Of a DNA stretch of 64,000 bases, positions 44,213 through 53,651 are shown piece after piece. Every line of letters starts with the position of its first letter. Within the stretch, counting starts at the first letter, position 1. The notes under the pieces were generated by a model. That model did not search any database and was not told the DNA's origin. It saw only the letters and a list, made by a program, of their open reading frames with translations. The stretch is from contig CBFHXB010000007.1 of NCBI GenBank assembly GCA_965659685.1, forward strand, positions 35,682 to 99,681, written 5' to 3'. A program made the translations under genes and the position numbers. Source of the stretch: MGIIa-L3 sp11892u. Its GTDB lineage: Archaea > Thermoplasmatota > Poseidoniia > Poseidoniales > Poseidoniaceae.

Positions 44213-45634
44213 TCAACCGACGTTCCGGATTTCCGGCGTTTGGTCGGCAAAGAGGAACTCCAGCATGGCCGCCCACATGACGAACTCGATGCTTTCCTCC
44301 AGCTTGTCTTGGCCACCAACCACGTCCATCATGTTCTCGAGCGTGTCGGAGGGGGAGTGGTAAGCGTCGTAGTCGTCGTCGTATGCACCGAGGTGGAAGA
44401 TGGTCTGAGCGCCCAAGTCACGGAAGGTGACGTGGTCGCTTCGTCCGAAGGTGTCCTCATGAACGTCCATGACCAAATCCGAGTGGTTGTCCCAATGTTG
44501 GTCGCAACCTGCGCCGTAACTGCCGTCAATCCTCAGGTCCATGGGCGCTTTCAGGACGTTGCGGTGCACGTGGTCCAGGATGCTGGTGATGGCCACGTCC
44601 TGCTCGTCGGGATCGATGTCAGGGCCGGACCATGCATGGTAGGGGTAGGGCTCGCCGGTGGGCTTGATGGCGGGCCATGAAATGCCCATCATGTCCATGT
44701 TGATGTAGAAGCGGAGTTCCTTGTCTTGAGGTAGGCAGTAGCCACAATCGTTGGTGGCAAATGCATTCGAACCGCGCAACCCTTCCTCCTCGGACGACCA
44801 GAGCGCGAGGAAGGTGTCGCATTCCACCTCAAGCTCTGCGAGGACCTTGGCATAGAGCATCATCGTCACCGTGCCAGCAGTGTTGTCGTAGGCACCTTCG
44901 TGGGTGCCACCGCCAGGAGGTCCACCGGGGGGCGCGATGTCCATGTGGCCGCCCATGCCTTGGACGCAGGAGTCGTCACGGCCATCCTTCCACGCAATGA
45001 CGTTCAACGATTCTGGCTGGCTTGGATTGAGATGGTCGGTCACCCGAAGCATGTAGGTGCGGTAGCCGAGGCTCTCGAAGTGGCCTTGGAAGTAGGCGGC
45101 TCCACGCTCGTAGGCTGGATTTCCGGCGCCCATCCAGCGGTCGTTGTAACCGCCGCATTCCGCAGACGGACGTCCGTCAACGACGGGGTCGCAGGTGATG
45201 TAGTCCATCTTCTCGAACCACTCTTGGCCGTTGACGATCGGCGTGCCGTTCGCCACGGGCAACTCAAAGGTCGTCTTCCTGCCGTTTTGGTCGTAAATCG
45301 TCAGGACCACTTCCTCCGTGTAGGGTGTGGTCAGGAGGCGGAAGGCCAGGCGATCGCCGTCCACGGGCACTGAACTGTCCAAATCCATCGAACCGTTCAC
45401 GAACAAAAACACGTCATGGGCCGGTGCGGAGAGCCGCAATCCTTCGCCGATGAGCAGCAGGTCGTGCCATTCGCCAAGGAGGACGGTGACGTCGGTGGCC
45501 GGCAAGCCGTCGATGGTCAAGGTGGCATCGGCGTCGATGACTTCCTCCTCCGGCGTACCGCCAATGCAGCCAGACAGGGGCCCAAGGAGCATGAGCGCGA
45601 TGAGCAAGAGTGCGGAAGACATCTTCGCTGCCAT
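44213..45634 (-). CDS. Secreted M28-family zinc peptidase, lipoprotein
   Basis: 473 residues. The signal peptide ends in a lipobox, PLSGC, with Cys23 as the likely lipid anchor. The M28 aminopeptidase core has GHMDIAPPGG, GAYDNTAGTVTMM, LWSSEEEGLRGSNAFATND, INMDMMGISWP and YHSPSDTLENM, which together carry the two-zinc ligands. A beta domain of about 110 residues lies before the peptidase. It probably digests peptides outside the cell, fitting a protein-degrading heterotroph. A second in-frame ATG at 45622 gives a shorter signal peptide. Confidence 0.9.
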   Translation of the reverse strand: MAAKMSSALLLIALMLLGPLSGCIGGTPEEEVIDADATLTIDGLPATDVTVLLGEWHDLLLIGEGLRLSAPAHDVFLFVNGSMDLDSSVPVDGDRLAFRLLTTPYTEEVVLTIYDQNGRKTTFELPVANGTPIVNGQEWFEKMDYITCDPVVDGRPSAECGGYNDRWMGAGNPAYERGAAYFQGHFESLGYRTYMLRVTDHLNPSQPESLNVIAWKDGRDDSCVQGMGGHMDIAPPGGPPGGGTHEGAYDNTAGTVTMMLYAKVLAELEVECDTFLALWSSEEEGLRGSNAFATNDCGYCLPQDKELRFYINMDMMGISWPAIKPTGEPYPYHAWSGPDIDPDEQDVAITSILDHVHRNVLKAPMDLRIDGSYGAGCDQHWDNHSDLVMDVHEDTFGRSDHVTFRDLGAQTIFHLGAYDDDYDAYHSPSDTLENMMDVVGGQDKLEESIEFVMWAAMLEFLFADQTPEIRNVG

Positions 45635-45739
45635 GGGAACGCTTGGTGGTCCGTGGCCCGGTTCCTAAGGACTTCGCCATGTCGCTTGCTCAGCCGATGA
45701 CCTCAAGACGGGCGGTCAACACGGAGGGCCACAACGCCA

Positions 45740-45811
45740 GCGGATATGGTGAAGTGGTTATCATCTGAGGTTTCCAACCTTATGTCGTGGGTTCGACTCC
45801 CGCTATCCGCA
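45740..45811 (+). tRNA. trnG: tRNA-Gly (anticodon TCC)
   Basis: The cloverleaf folds by hand. Acceptor arms are GCGGATA and TATCCGC, with discriminator A. The anticodon stem TGAGG/CCTTA surrounds the loop TTTCCAA, giving anticodon TCC. The T-arm is GTGGG-TTCGACT-CCCGC. The D-stem is GTGA/TCAT with one wobble pair. The 3' CCA is not encoded and there is no intron. It lies alone between two minus-strand secreted peptidase genes. Confidence 0.95.
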
Positions 45812-45848
45812 CTCAGCCTTGCAGTCTCGTGATTACACACGAGGTATT

Positions 45849-48800
45849 CTACTGCGGTGGCCGTTGGTTTAGGCCAGGAATGCCTTGTGGTGGCGGTGGA
45901 GTTGACGACACTGGAGGGGCCGTTCTCCGGCGCTCCAACAAGGCCATGGCGAGGGCTTCACGCTCTTCCTGCCAGCGGGTCCGGATGCGCCGTCCTCGCA
46001 CGAGCATCCCGAGGAGCAAGACGATGAGCAAGACTTGTCCGAGGGCCACTTGACCACGTTCGTCGTCGACCCACCATGACACATCGGTCCACGCGGTTTG
46101 GGTGGGTGCATCGACCTCCAACAACCGGCTGTCGATGACCTCGACCTTCAGCGTCACGTCGTCCATGGCAGCGTTGCTGCCGGGTTCGAGCACCGTGATC
46201 ACCAGATCGATCGGCACGGTGCGGGCCACTTCCGTTTGGAACCAGAGGGTTGCGTTCTCCGCTTCTGGCGTGATGACCACGGTTTGGGAGCGCGCTCCTC
46301 CGAAGAGATCGGCTCCGCCGTCCCACGTGACGCGTGCGGTCACTGGAACTTGCATCTCATGGGTGACCGTGCATGTGAAGGCAAACTTCGGCCCAACGGC
46401 GAGGTCGACCACGGGGTCCACCAGTTCACAGGCCAGGCTGGCTTCGGCGATGTTCCGAGTGGCATCTTGCGGCCAGTGGTCGGGCGATTCGGCGCCGAGG
46501 GCGTTGTTATCACCGTATCCGTCGCCGTCGCTGTCCACGTGCTGTGTCGGAAGGTCTGGGAAGGCGTCTTCGGTGTCGGCCCATCCGTCCTCGTCGCGGT
46601 CCACGCACCCAAGGACGCCCGCTTGACTGGACGCACCGGCCTCGTTCGGGCAGTCGTCAGACACGGCGGTTCCTGTTTGGTCCGCAAAGCCGTCCCCGTC
46701 TTGGTCCGACCAAACCGAACCGTCAGAAGGCCACGGGTCGTTTTCGTCGCTCTGACCGTCGCCGTCGCTGTCAGGGCATCCGTAGCGGTCGAGGGTCGAG
46801 GTCCCGGACGTGCCAGGGCAGGCATCGGGTTGTTCCCCGGACGCCAGGTCGCCGTAGCCGTCGTCGTCCGAATCGCCAATCTGCGTGGGATCGTTCGGGA
46901 ATTCATCACCCTCATCCGACGCTCCGTCTCCGTCGCTGTCCGGGCAACCGAAGCGGTCGTAGGTGGACGCGCCGGCCACCGTTGGGCAGGCATCGGGCTG
47001 CTCGCCGCTGGCGTTGTCGCCGTATCCGTCGCCGTCTTGGTCCGCGAATTGAGTGGGATCGTTCGGGAAGGGGTCGGCGCCGGCGTCAAGCCGGACTTCG
47101 CCGATGCCGTTCTCGCCGGCTTGGGCGTCGGCGACACCGTCGCCGTCAGCATCAGGGCAACCGGTCACCGGGCTGGTTGAGGTTCCGGCCAAGGCGGGGC
47201 AACCGTCGCTTGGGTCGTCGATTCCGTCGCCGTCGGTGTCCGCGGTTCGGCTTGGATCATTCGGGAAGGCGTCCCCTAGATCTGAGACGCCATCGCCGTC
47301 AGCGTCGGGGCATCCGTAGCGGTCAACGGTCGAGGTTCCGGATGCTCCGGGGCAGGCATCAGGTTGGGGACCTGTGGCGTTGTCGCCGTACCCGTCACCG
47401 TCTTGATCCGACCACTGCGAAGGCAGGTTTGGGAGCACGTCAATGGCGTCGTCCCACCCGTCACCGTCCGTATCTGGGCAACCATAACGGTTGGCTGCGG
47501 TGGAGTTTCCTGGCACGCTCGGGCAAGCGTCGGGCATGGTGCCGCCGGAGTTGTCGAAGTAACCGTCGCCGTCCGAATCGGCCCATTGGGTCCCGTCGTT
47601 GGGTGCTTGGTCTTCAGCGTTCGACCATCCGTCACCGTCCGTGTCTGGGCAACCAAGCGTCCCGTTCTGCCATGACGCGCCCGCTTCCGTGGGGCAGGCG
47701 TCCGGAAGGGTTCCGGTGGCGTTGTCGCCGTACCCGTCTCCGTCCTGATCGACCCACTGGGTCCCGTCCATGACGAATGCATCGGCCCCGTCCGCGACGG
47801 TCCACACGCCGTCGGGATCCGACCAACCGTCGCTGTCCCTGTCTGGACATCCCTGCCGGTCCATGGAGGAGGTTCCTGCCGCGTTCGGGCAGGCGTCGTC
47901 GATGGTGTCGTCGTATCCGTCGCCATCGGTGTCCGCCCATCGCGATGCATCGCTTGGGAAGGCGTCAGCTCCGTCGAGCAAGGTCCAGCCTGCATCCTCA
48001 TCGGAGTATCCGTCGCCGTCGGTGTCTGGGCAACCCGAGCGGTCAACGGTTGACGTTCCCGTGACGCCTGGGCATGCGTCTCCTGAGGTGCCTGACGGGT
48101 TATCGCCGAATCCATCGTTGTCTGCGTCCACCCATTGGGTGGCATCGGACGGCCATTGGTCGGCTCCTTGGGCCACCGTCCAGCCGCTGTCCGCATCCGA
48201 GTAGCCGTCTCCGTCGGTGTCGGGGCATCCAAGCCTGTCGTTGGACGATGTTCCTGCCGTGCTGGGACAGCCGTCAGGATTGACGCCGGCGGAGTTGTCG
48301 CCGTACCCGTCCAGATCGCTGTCGGCCCATTGGGTCGATTCGTAGGGGAAGGAATCGTCAACATCAGCCCAGCCGTCTCCGTCGCTGTCGGGACATCCCA
48401 AACGGTTGGCTTCGGTTGAGGTCCCGGGCACGGTTGGACAAGCGTCGGGTTGTGTTCCGGTGGCGTTGTCGCCGTATCCGTCTCCGTCCTGATCGGCCCA
48501 TTGTGTTCCGTCGTTTGGGAAAGCATCAGCGCCTTCAGCGGTTCCAAATCCGGCGTCTGGATCAGAATAGGTGTCGCCGTCTGTGTCCGGGCAACCGAGC
48601 CGGTCCGCCGACGAGTCACCGAACTGGCTTGGGCAACCGTCTGGGTCGGTTGCTGGGGCAGGATTGTCTCCGAAACCGTCACCGTCGCTGTCGGACCACT
48701 GGGTGGCGTCCCCGAGGAAAGCGTCCGCTCCGTCACCGACGACCCACGCGCTGCCGTTCGAGGCATCTGAGCCCGTTGGGTCCGGATCCGATGCGCCGTC

Positions 48801-51431
48801 GCCGTCCTCGTCGGCACACCCGTTCCGGTCCCGCCAGGAAGCGCCTTGAATTGCGTCACATGCATCGCCGCCTTGTTCGACGGTGTAGCCTCCACCAGGG
48901 TCTGACCAACCGTCGCCGTCGCTGTCGATGCAACCGAACCGGTCTTGGGAAGAATTTCCTGCCACCAAGGTGCAACTGTCGGGTTGGAATCCGACGGCGT
49001 TATCGCCGTAGCCGTCGTAGTCGGTGTCGGCCCACTGCGTGGGGTCGGCCGGGAAGGCGTCCGCACCTTCGGCGATCGACCAGTTCACGTCTTGGTTGGA
49101 ATACCCGTCGTTGTCCGTGTCCGGGCAACCCAAGCGGTCGACGGTGGACCCGCCGTAGGTGTTCGGGCAATCGTCGTCGTCGTCTTCGACGCCGTCCAAG
49201 TCCGCGTCAACGGTCAGGTTGGTCAGCGCCCAATCTTCGCTCAAGGTCATGGCGAACATCTGGGGCCCACCTTGGGGCACGCTCGTGCCGATCACGTGGA
49301 CTTCCCACGTGCCTTGGGCGGGGGAGGTGAACGACAATCCCCGGAGGTTGTCGACGTTGTTTGACAAATTCGTCCAGGTCCCGCTTGGGTCTTTTACGGC
49401 CAAGTCCAGGTCGTTCACCAGGTGCGTGGAAGCGGCAGGCGTCGAGGCAGGATCGGTCCACGCCAGCATGACTCGGAAATCGTCGGCGCCGCTCGGGACG
49501 TTGAAACTCCATCCGCGTTCATCGTTCGTGCTCACGCTTTCGTTGTCGACGAAGGACGCGTTCACGGCCGTCCACATGTCCACACGACCCCAACCTTCGT
49601 GGTCGTTTGGCGCCGTTTCCCCGGCTCCGTTGGTTGAGGAACTGTACTGTCCTTCCATGTCGGTGGAGGATGCGGCAAGGATGGCTTTCACCAAGGCGGA
49701 GGAGGGTTCGCTGTGGCCGAGGTTGTCGTCGAGGTGCTGAATGAGCAAAGCCGTGGCACCGGCCGTGAGGGGTGTGGCCATGCTTGTACCACCCATGTAG
49801 GTGTACGAGGTGTTGTACGCACCCCAACCCACGGCGGTGGTGTCACGGGATTTTGTGCTGAGGATCCACGCGCCAGGTGCAGACACGTCCGGTTTCAGGC
49901 GTGAGTCGTCGGTGGGGCCTCGGCTGGAAAAGGCCGCCATGCCTTCGATGTTGTCCGCCTGGCGGTCGCTGTTGATCGGGTTGGTTGGGTAGTCCGTAGG
50001 CCACCAACCACCCCACGTGGCGGTGACCGAGGAACGGTCGTTCTCCGTTGCACCGACCGTGATGACGTTCTTTGATGTGCCCGGCGAGGACATGCTGTCC
50101 AAATCAACTTCGCCGTCGCTGTTGCCGTCCGTGCCCTCGTTTCCGGCAGCGAACAAAATGGCCATGTCCCAAAGGATGTGAGCACTGGCGTCGGCTTGCG
50201 CGGACGACGTGGTGTACTGACCGTTGTTCGCTGAGCCCCAAGAGTTGGTGTGGACGCGAGAACCGTTGTCGTAAGCGGGCTCAAACAAATCGTAGAGGTT
50301 GTTCGGAATGCCGAGAAGGTAGCCGTCCGTGGTGCCGGAGATGGTCGCTTCCGTCTCAATGGCTTGGAAGTAGAGTCGAGCTTCAGGTGCTGCGCCACGG
50401 ATGGCGCCGTTGCTGTGGGTGCCGTCGCCAAGCACCGAGCCCGCAACGTGCGTTCCGTGACCTGACCACTCGTCTGCCGCACCGTCGTTGCAGGTCGAGA
50501 GGCTGTAGTACGAGCACGTGCCGGAGGGGACGCCAAAGGACACCACATCGACGATGTGGTCGGCAAAATCAGGGTGCATGTTGGAATTGTTGACGCCGTT
50601 GTCCAAACCAGTGTCTGCGACGGTCACGATCACACCTGTGCCGTCAAGTCCGGTCCAACCCGTCGAGGTTGCTCCCATGTTGGTGGTGGAGGAGACGCCG
50701 GTGACGTTCATAATGTGGCGTGCTTCATCGTTGAAATTGACAAACCAGGGCCGTGGCTCAACCCACTCAAGCGTGGGTTCATGGAGCAACGTCGCCAAGC
50801 CTTCTGCGGTGAGCAAGAAGTCAACGAAGCGTCCACTGTGGCTCATCACCTCAACGCCGCGGGGCATGGTTTCGGGCAGGTCTTCGCCGGCAAGCATGGC
50901 GCTGGCCAGCACAGGGCCGTCGTTCTTGGCAAGGTCCTGAAGCAAGCCCTCTCGCACGCGATCGGACGGTGCGAAGCGTTGCATGCCAACGACGCCCAAG
51001 GCTTCGAGGTCTTCCGGTAGCATGCCGTTCACTTCACAATGGAACGCAGCAGGGGGCAAGAACGAGCCGCAATGGACTCCTGCCTCGTGAAGTTCTCCTT
51101 CCCACGACGTCGGCACAGGCCACGTCGTTCCGAGCACATACCACCCCTGGAGCGGGCCGGTTTCGTCGGTCCATGCGGACCAGTCCGCAGGAGCCACGAG
51201 GGCGGAGGTACGGTGCGCAAGTTCAACGCGACCCGCTTCGGTCGGAAGGAACCAGCCCTCGGCAAGGTCACCGCTCGGCCCGGCGTTGAACACGTCGAGC
51301 AAGGTGCGGTCAAGGTCGGTCTCGAGCACGCGCTCGGGGCCAATCTGAGGAACGGCCACGGCGAGCGGGGCCATGACTTGGATGACCATCAGCGCGCTGA
51401 AGAGAAGAGCGTGTCGAGCGCGACCGGACAT
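45849..51431 (-). CDS. Giant subtilase with thrombospondin-type-3 calcium repeats
   Basis: 1860 residues. After a signal peptide (LLFSALMVIQVMAPLAVAV) and a pro-region comes an S8 protease domain: Asp273 in VTVADTGLDNG, His325 in GHGTHVAGSVLG, Ser550 in GGTSMATPLTAG. A P/Homo B-like beta domain follows (about 640-735). About 900 residues of TSP type-3 repeats (DxDxDGxxD) then carry fifteen GCPD-type anchors. A final beta domain, one membrane helix (LGQVLLIVLLLGMLVRG) and a basic Pro-rich tail end the protein. It is probably a calcium-stabilised, membrane-tethered protease. ATG 51431 is chosen; ATGs at 51464 and 51506 add a polar N-terminus. Confidence 0.9.
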   Translation of the reverse strand: MSGRARHALLFSALMVIQVMAPLAVAVPQIGPERVLETDLDRTLLDVFNAGPSGDLAEGWFLPTEAGRVELAHRTSALVAPADWSAWTDETGPLQGWYVLGTTWPVPTSWEGELHEAGVHCGSFLPPAAFHCEVNGMLPEDLEALGVVGMQRFAPSDRVREGLLQDLAKNDGPVLASAMLAGEDLPETMPRGVEVMSHSGRFVDFLLTAEGLATLLHEPTLEWVEPRPWFVNFNDEARHIMNVTGVSSTTNMGATSTGWTGLDGTGVIVTVADTGLDNGVNNSNMHPDFADHIVDVVSFGVPSGTCSYYSLSTCNDGAADEWSGHGTHVAGSVLGDGTHSNGAIRGAAPEARLYFQAIETEATISGTTDGYLLGIPNNLYDLFEPAYDNGSRVHTNSWGSANNGQYTTSSAQADASAHILWDMAILFAAGNEGTDGNSDGEVDLDSMSSPGTSKNVITVGATENDRSSVTATWGGWWPTDYPTNPINSDRQADNIEGMAAFSSRGPTDDSRLKPDVSAPGAWILSTKSRDTTAVGWGAYNTSYTYMGGTSMATPLTAGATALLIQHLDDNLGHSEPSSALVKAILAASSTDMEGQYSSSTNGAGETAPNDHEGWGRVDMWTAVNASFVDNESVSTNDERGWSFNVPSGADDFRVMLAWTDPASTPAASTHLVNDLDLAVKDPSGTWTNLSNNVDNLRGLSFTSPAQGTWEVHVIGTSVPQGGPQMFAMTLSEDWALTNLTVDADLDGVEDDDDDCPNTYGGSTVDRLGCPDTDNDGYSNQDVNWSIAEGADAFPADPTQWADTDYDGYGDNAVGFQPDSCTLVAGNSSQDRFGCIDSDGDGWSDPGGGYTVEQGGDACDAIQGASWRDRNGCADEDGDGASDPDPTGSDASNGSAWVVGDGADAFLGDATQWSDSDGDGFGDNPAPATDPDGCPSQFGDSSADRLGCPDTDGDTYSDPDAGFGTAEGADAFPNDGTQWADQDGDGYGDNATGTQPDACPTVPGTSTEANRLGCPDSDGDGWADVDDSFPYESTQWADSDLDGYGDNSAGVNPDGCPSTAGTSSNDRLGCPDTDGDGYSDADSGWTVAQGADQWPSDATQWVDADNDGFGDNPSGTSGDACPGVTGTSTVDRSGCPDTDGDGYSDEDAGWTLLDGADAFPSDASRWADTDGDGYDDTIDDACPNAAGTSSMDRQGCPDRDSDGWSDPDGVWTVADGADAFVMDGTQWVDQDGDGYGDNATGTLPDACPTEAGASWQNGTLGCPDTDGDGWSNAEDQAPNDGTQWADSDGDGYFDNSGGTMPDACPSVPGNSTAANRYGCPDTDGDGWDDAIDVLPNLPSQWSDQDGDGYGDNATGPQPDACPGASGTSTVDRYGCPDADGDGVSDLGDAFPNDPSRTADTDGDGIDDPSDGCPALAGTSTSPVTGCPDADGDGVADAQAGENGIGEVRLDAGADPFPNDPTQFADQDGDGYGDNASGEQPDACPTVAGASTYDRFGCPDSDGDGASDEGDEFPNDPTQIGDSDDDGYGDLASGEQPDACPGTSGTSTLDRYGCPDSDGDGQSDENDPWPSDGSVWSDQDGDGFADQTGTAVSDDCPNEAGASSQAGVLGCVDRDEDGWADTEDAFPDLPTQHVDSDGDGYGDNNALGAESPDHWPQDATRNIAEASLACELVDPVVDLAVGPKFAFTCTVTHEMQVPVTARVTWDGGADLFGGARSQTVVITPEAENATLWFQTEVARTVPIDLVITVLEPGSNAAMDDVTLKVEVIDSRLLEVDAPTQTAWTDVSWWVDDERGQVALGQVLLIVLLLGMLVRGRRIRTRWQEEREALAMALLERRRTAPPVSSTPPPPQGIPGLNQRPPQ
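46470..49210 (-). repeat. Fifteen thrombospondin type-3 modules (coding)
   Basis: This in-frame block encodes repeated acidic loops such as DTDGDGYSDEDAG and DQDGDGYGDNATG, separated by DACP and GCPD signatures. Module length varies from about 37 to 70 residues. It is conserved in protein more than in DNA, arguing for old duplication. Confidence 0.85.
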
Positions 51432-51547
51432 GGCGTTTGGTTGTGCTGAACCCTCATCAAGCATTGGTTGAATCTGAAGGGTTGAACACGAGCGTTGAAA
51501 GGCCATTCCCAGAACGGAAGCCCATGCGTGGCCGGGGCGGTGGGGAC

Positions 51548-53386
51548 ATGATGTCGCCTGAGGACATCAACGACAAGGTCGCCGTGATGGGTCGCCAATT
51601 GTGGCGGGTGGTCCCCTATGCGACCGCGTACCCTCGTCGCTTGACGACAGGTCTTCTGGCCAATGCATGTGCCCGTGCGGCCGACCTTCTCCCGTTCATC
51701 GCCATCGGTTGGGCGGTCGATCACTTCACCTCGGGAGGTGGCATCGCGGGATTTGGACCGATTGCAGACTTCATCGGTACTCTCCCACAGCCCGCCGTGG
51801 GTTATGGAGTCATCATTTTCGTGTCCTTCGTGATGCTTGCGGTCTTCCAAGGCATCTCCGAATATTCGTGGCAAACCTTGGGCTACAAAATTCAGCACGA
51901 CCTTCGCATGGACGCCACCAAGTCGCTCATCGCGATGGAGGCGTCCTACTACGACCTGCGCCAAACCGGCCAAATCATGTCGGTTCTGTCTTCTGACGTG
52001 AATCAACTCGAGGACGTCGTGGCGGATTCGTCCACCTCGATCATCCGCATTTTGGTGACCTTCGGTTTCGCCTTCATCATTCTCCTCTCTATGTCGTGGA
52101 AACTGGCTGCCGTCATTTTCGGACCGCTCATGTTCATCATCCCATTGGTGTATTGGTTTTCGACACGCGTCCAGCGCAGGTACCGCAAACAACGTGAATC
52201 CACGGGAGGCATCACCTCGGTGCTTGAGAACCTGATTTCTGGCATCGCGGTCGTGCAAGCCTACAACGCCCAATCGTGGGAGGCAGACCGCGTTCAGCGT
52301 GAGTCCGGCGAATACCGCGATCAGGCCATTGGTGCGAGCCAAGAACGCAACCGCTTCCTGCCCGGCATCTACGCCATCGCCGGGGTTGCCTTCGGTTTGT
52401 TGACCGTGGCCGGAGGCCGCTTGGCCCAATCAGGAGAAATCACGACCGGTGAGTTGGTCACCTTCTTGCTCATTTCGACGCGCATGACCATGCCCCTGTT
52501 CATTTTCGGCATCCTGGTGAACCAACTCCAGCGCGGCGAAGCCGCAGCTCGGCGCGTCTTCGCAGCGGTGGACCTCGAGCCGACCATCGTCGATGAACCG
52601 GGCGCCGAACCCTTGGCCGGGGGCATCCAATCCGTCGAATTCCGCAACGTGACTTTTGCCTATCCCGGCACATCGCAACCTGTGCTTTCTCGCATCTCGT
52701 TCAAGGTCGAGGCAGGTGCTTTCCTCGGCGTGATGGGCCACACCGGTGCCGGGAAGACCACGATTCTGAAACTCTTGATGCGCTACTACACGCCGGACGA
52801 AGGAGAGGTGCTGATCAACGGTCAACCCGTGTCTTCCTTCACGTTGGATTCGGTTCGTGACGCCATTGGATTCGTGTCGCAGGAGCCCTTCCTGTTCCAC
52901 GGAACGGTGGAGGACAACGTCCGCTACAACATCGACACCGACGTCGGGGGTGTCGAAGCGGCGCTGAAGACCGCAGGGGCCTGGGACTTCGTGCAGGACC
53001 TTGAGCACGGTCTGGACACCATGGTCGGTGACCGTGGCAGCAAACTCTCGGGTGGGCAGCGTGCCCGCGTCAGCCTCGCTCGTGCGGTGCTGAAGGAGCC
53101 GAGTTTGCTGATTTTGGACGAAGCCAGCAGCGCCTTGGACGCAGAAACCGAACGACGCATTCAGGAGAACCTTCTGGCCACAAATGCGCAACGCGCGACC
53201 ATCGCCGTGGCTCACCGCTTGTCCACCATCCGCAACGCCGACGAAATCCTCGCGATGGTCGACGGAGCCATCGTTGAGCGCGGTCAGCACGACGAATTGC
53301 TCGACGTCAACGGCGTCTACGCGAGCCAATGGACCATTCAGACCGGTGACATGGGTGAAGCCCTCACCGCTGATTCCGGAGCATGA
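51548..53386 (+). CDS. ABC exporter half-transporter (ABCB/MsbA type)
   Basis: 612 residues. An N-terminal membrane domain with about six helices is joined to an ATPase domain: Walker A GHTGAGKTT near residue 400, Q-loop FVSQEPF, signature LSGGQRARVSLARA near 500, Walker B LLILDEASSALD, and H-loop VAHRLSTI. It works as a homo- or heterodimer, exporting lipids, peptides or drugs. No partner half-transporter is nearby. ATG 51548 is chosen; ATGs at 51524 and 51551 are possible. Divergent from the subtilase gene, so peptide or surface-factor export is possible. Confidence 0.88.
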   Translation: MMSPEDINDKVAVMGRQLWRVVPYATAYPRRLTTGLLANACARAADLLPFIAIGWAVDHFTSGGGIAGFGPIADFIGTLPQPAVGYGVIIFVSFVMLAVFQGISEYSWQTLGYKIQHDLRMDATKSLIAMEASYYDLRQTGQIMSVLSSDVNQLEDVVADSSTSIIRILVTFGFAFIILLSMSWKLAAVIFGPLMFIIPLVYWFSTRVQRRYRKQRESTGGITSVLENLISGIAVVQAYNAQSWEADRVQRESGEYRDQAIGASQERNRFLPGIYAIAGVAFGLLTVAGGRLAQSGEITTGELVTFLLISTRMTMPLFIFGILVNQLQRGEAAARRVFAAVDLEPTIVDEPGAEPLAGGIQSVEFRNVTFAYPGTSQPVLSRISFKVEAGAFLGVMGHTGAGKTTILKLLMRYYTPDEGEVLINGQPVSSFTLDSVRDAIGFVSQEPFLFHGTVEDNVRYNIDTDVGGVEAALKTAGAWDFVQDLEHGLDTMVGDRGSKLSGGQRARVSLARAVLKEPSLLILDEASSALDAETERRIQENLLATNAQRATIAVAHRLSTIRNADEILAMVDGAIVERGQHDELLDVNGVYASQWTIQTGDMGEALTADSGA

Positions 53387-53612
53387 TCCGGTCGCCGAAC
53401 AAGGTCAGCGCGCTCAACAGCGCAAAGATGGGCACCCCGATGACGATGGCCCACACGGACACGCTCATGCCTTGCCAGTTCGTGTCCTCCATGGCCTCTG
53501 AGACGACGATCATCGCGACCAAGTCCAGCACCGCCAAAGCGCCAATGGCCGTTCTTAGCGCGCTCCAAATCTCCTCTTCGTCGCTCAAGCGAGGCTTCTC
53601 GTCCTCTGCCAT
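53364..53612 (-). CDS. Small two-helix membrane protein
   Basis: 82 residues. A polar, acidic N-terminus (MAEDEKPRLSDEEEIWSALR) is followed by two membrane helices (IGALAVLDLVAMIVVSEAM and VWAIVIGVPIFALLSALTLF). The end overlaps the convergent ABC exporter stop by 23 bases. It lies 39 bases after the glycosyltransferase stop on the same strand, so is likely cotranscribed with it. The family is not recognised. Confidence 0.65.
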   Translation of the reverse strand: MAEDEKPRLSDEEEIWSALRTAIGALAVLDLVAMIVVSEAMEDTNWQGMSVSVWAIVIGVPIFALLSALTLFGDRIMLRNQR

Positions 53613-53651
53613 CGAACGTTGAACCGTGCGAAGCAGACCAACAGGGTTGCG

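Noticed and set aside
46470..49210. Very long plus-strand frames opposite the subtilase repeats
   Set aside because: They arise from the repeated GAC-rich codons on the minus strand. Their Arg- and Val-rich proteins lack motifs or starts.
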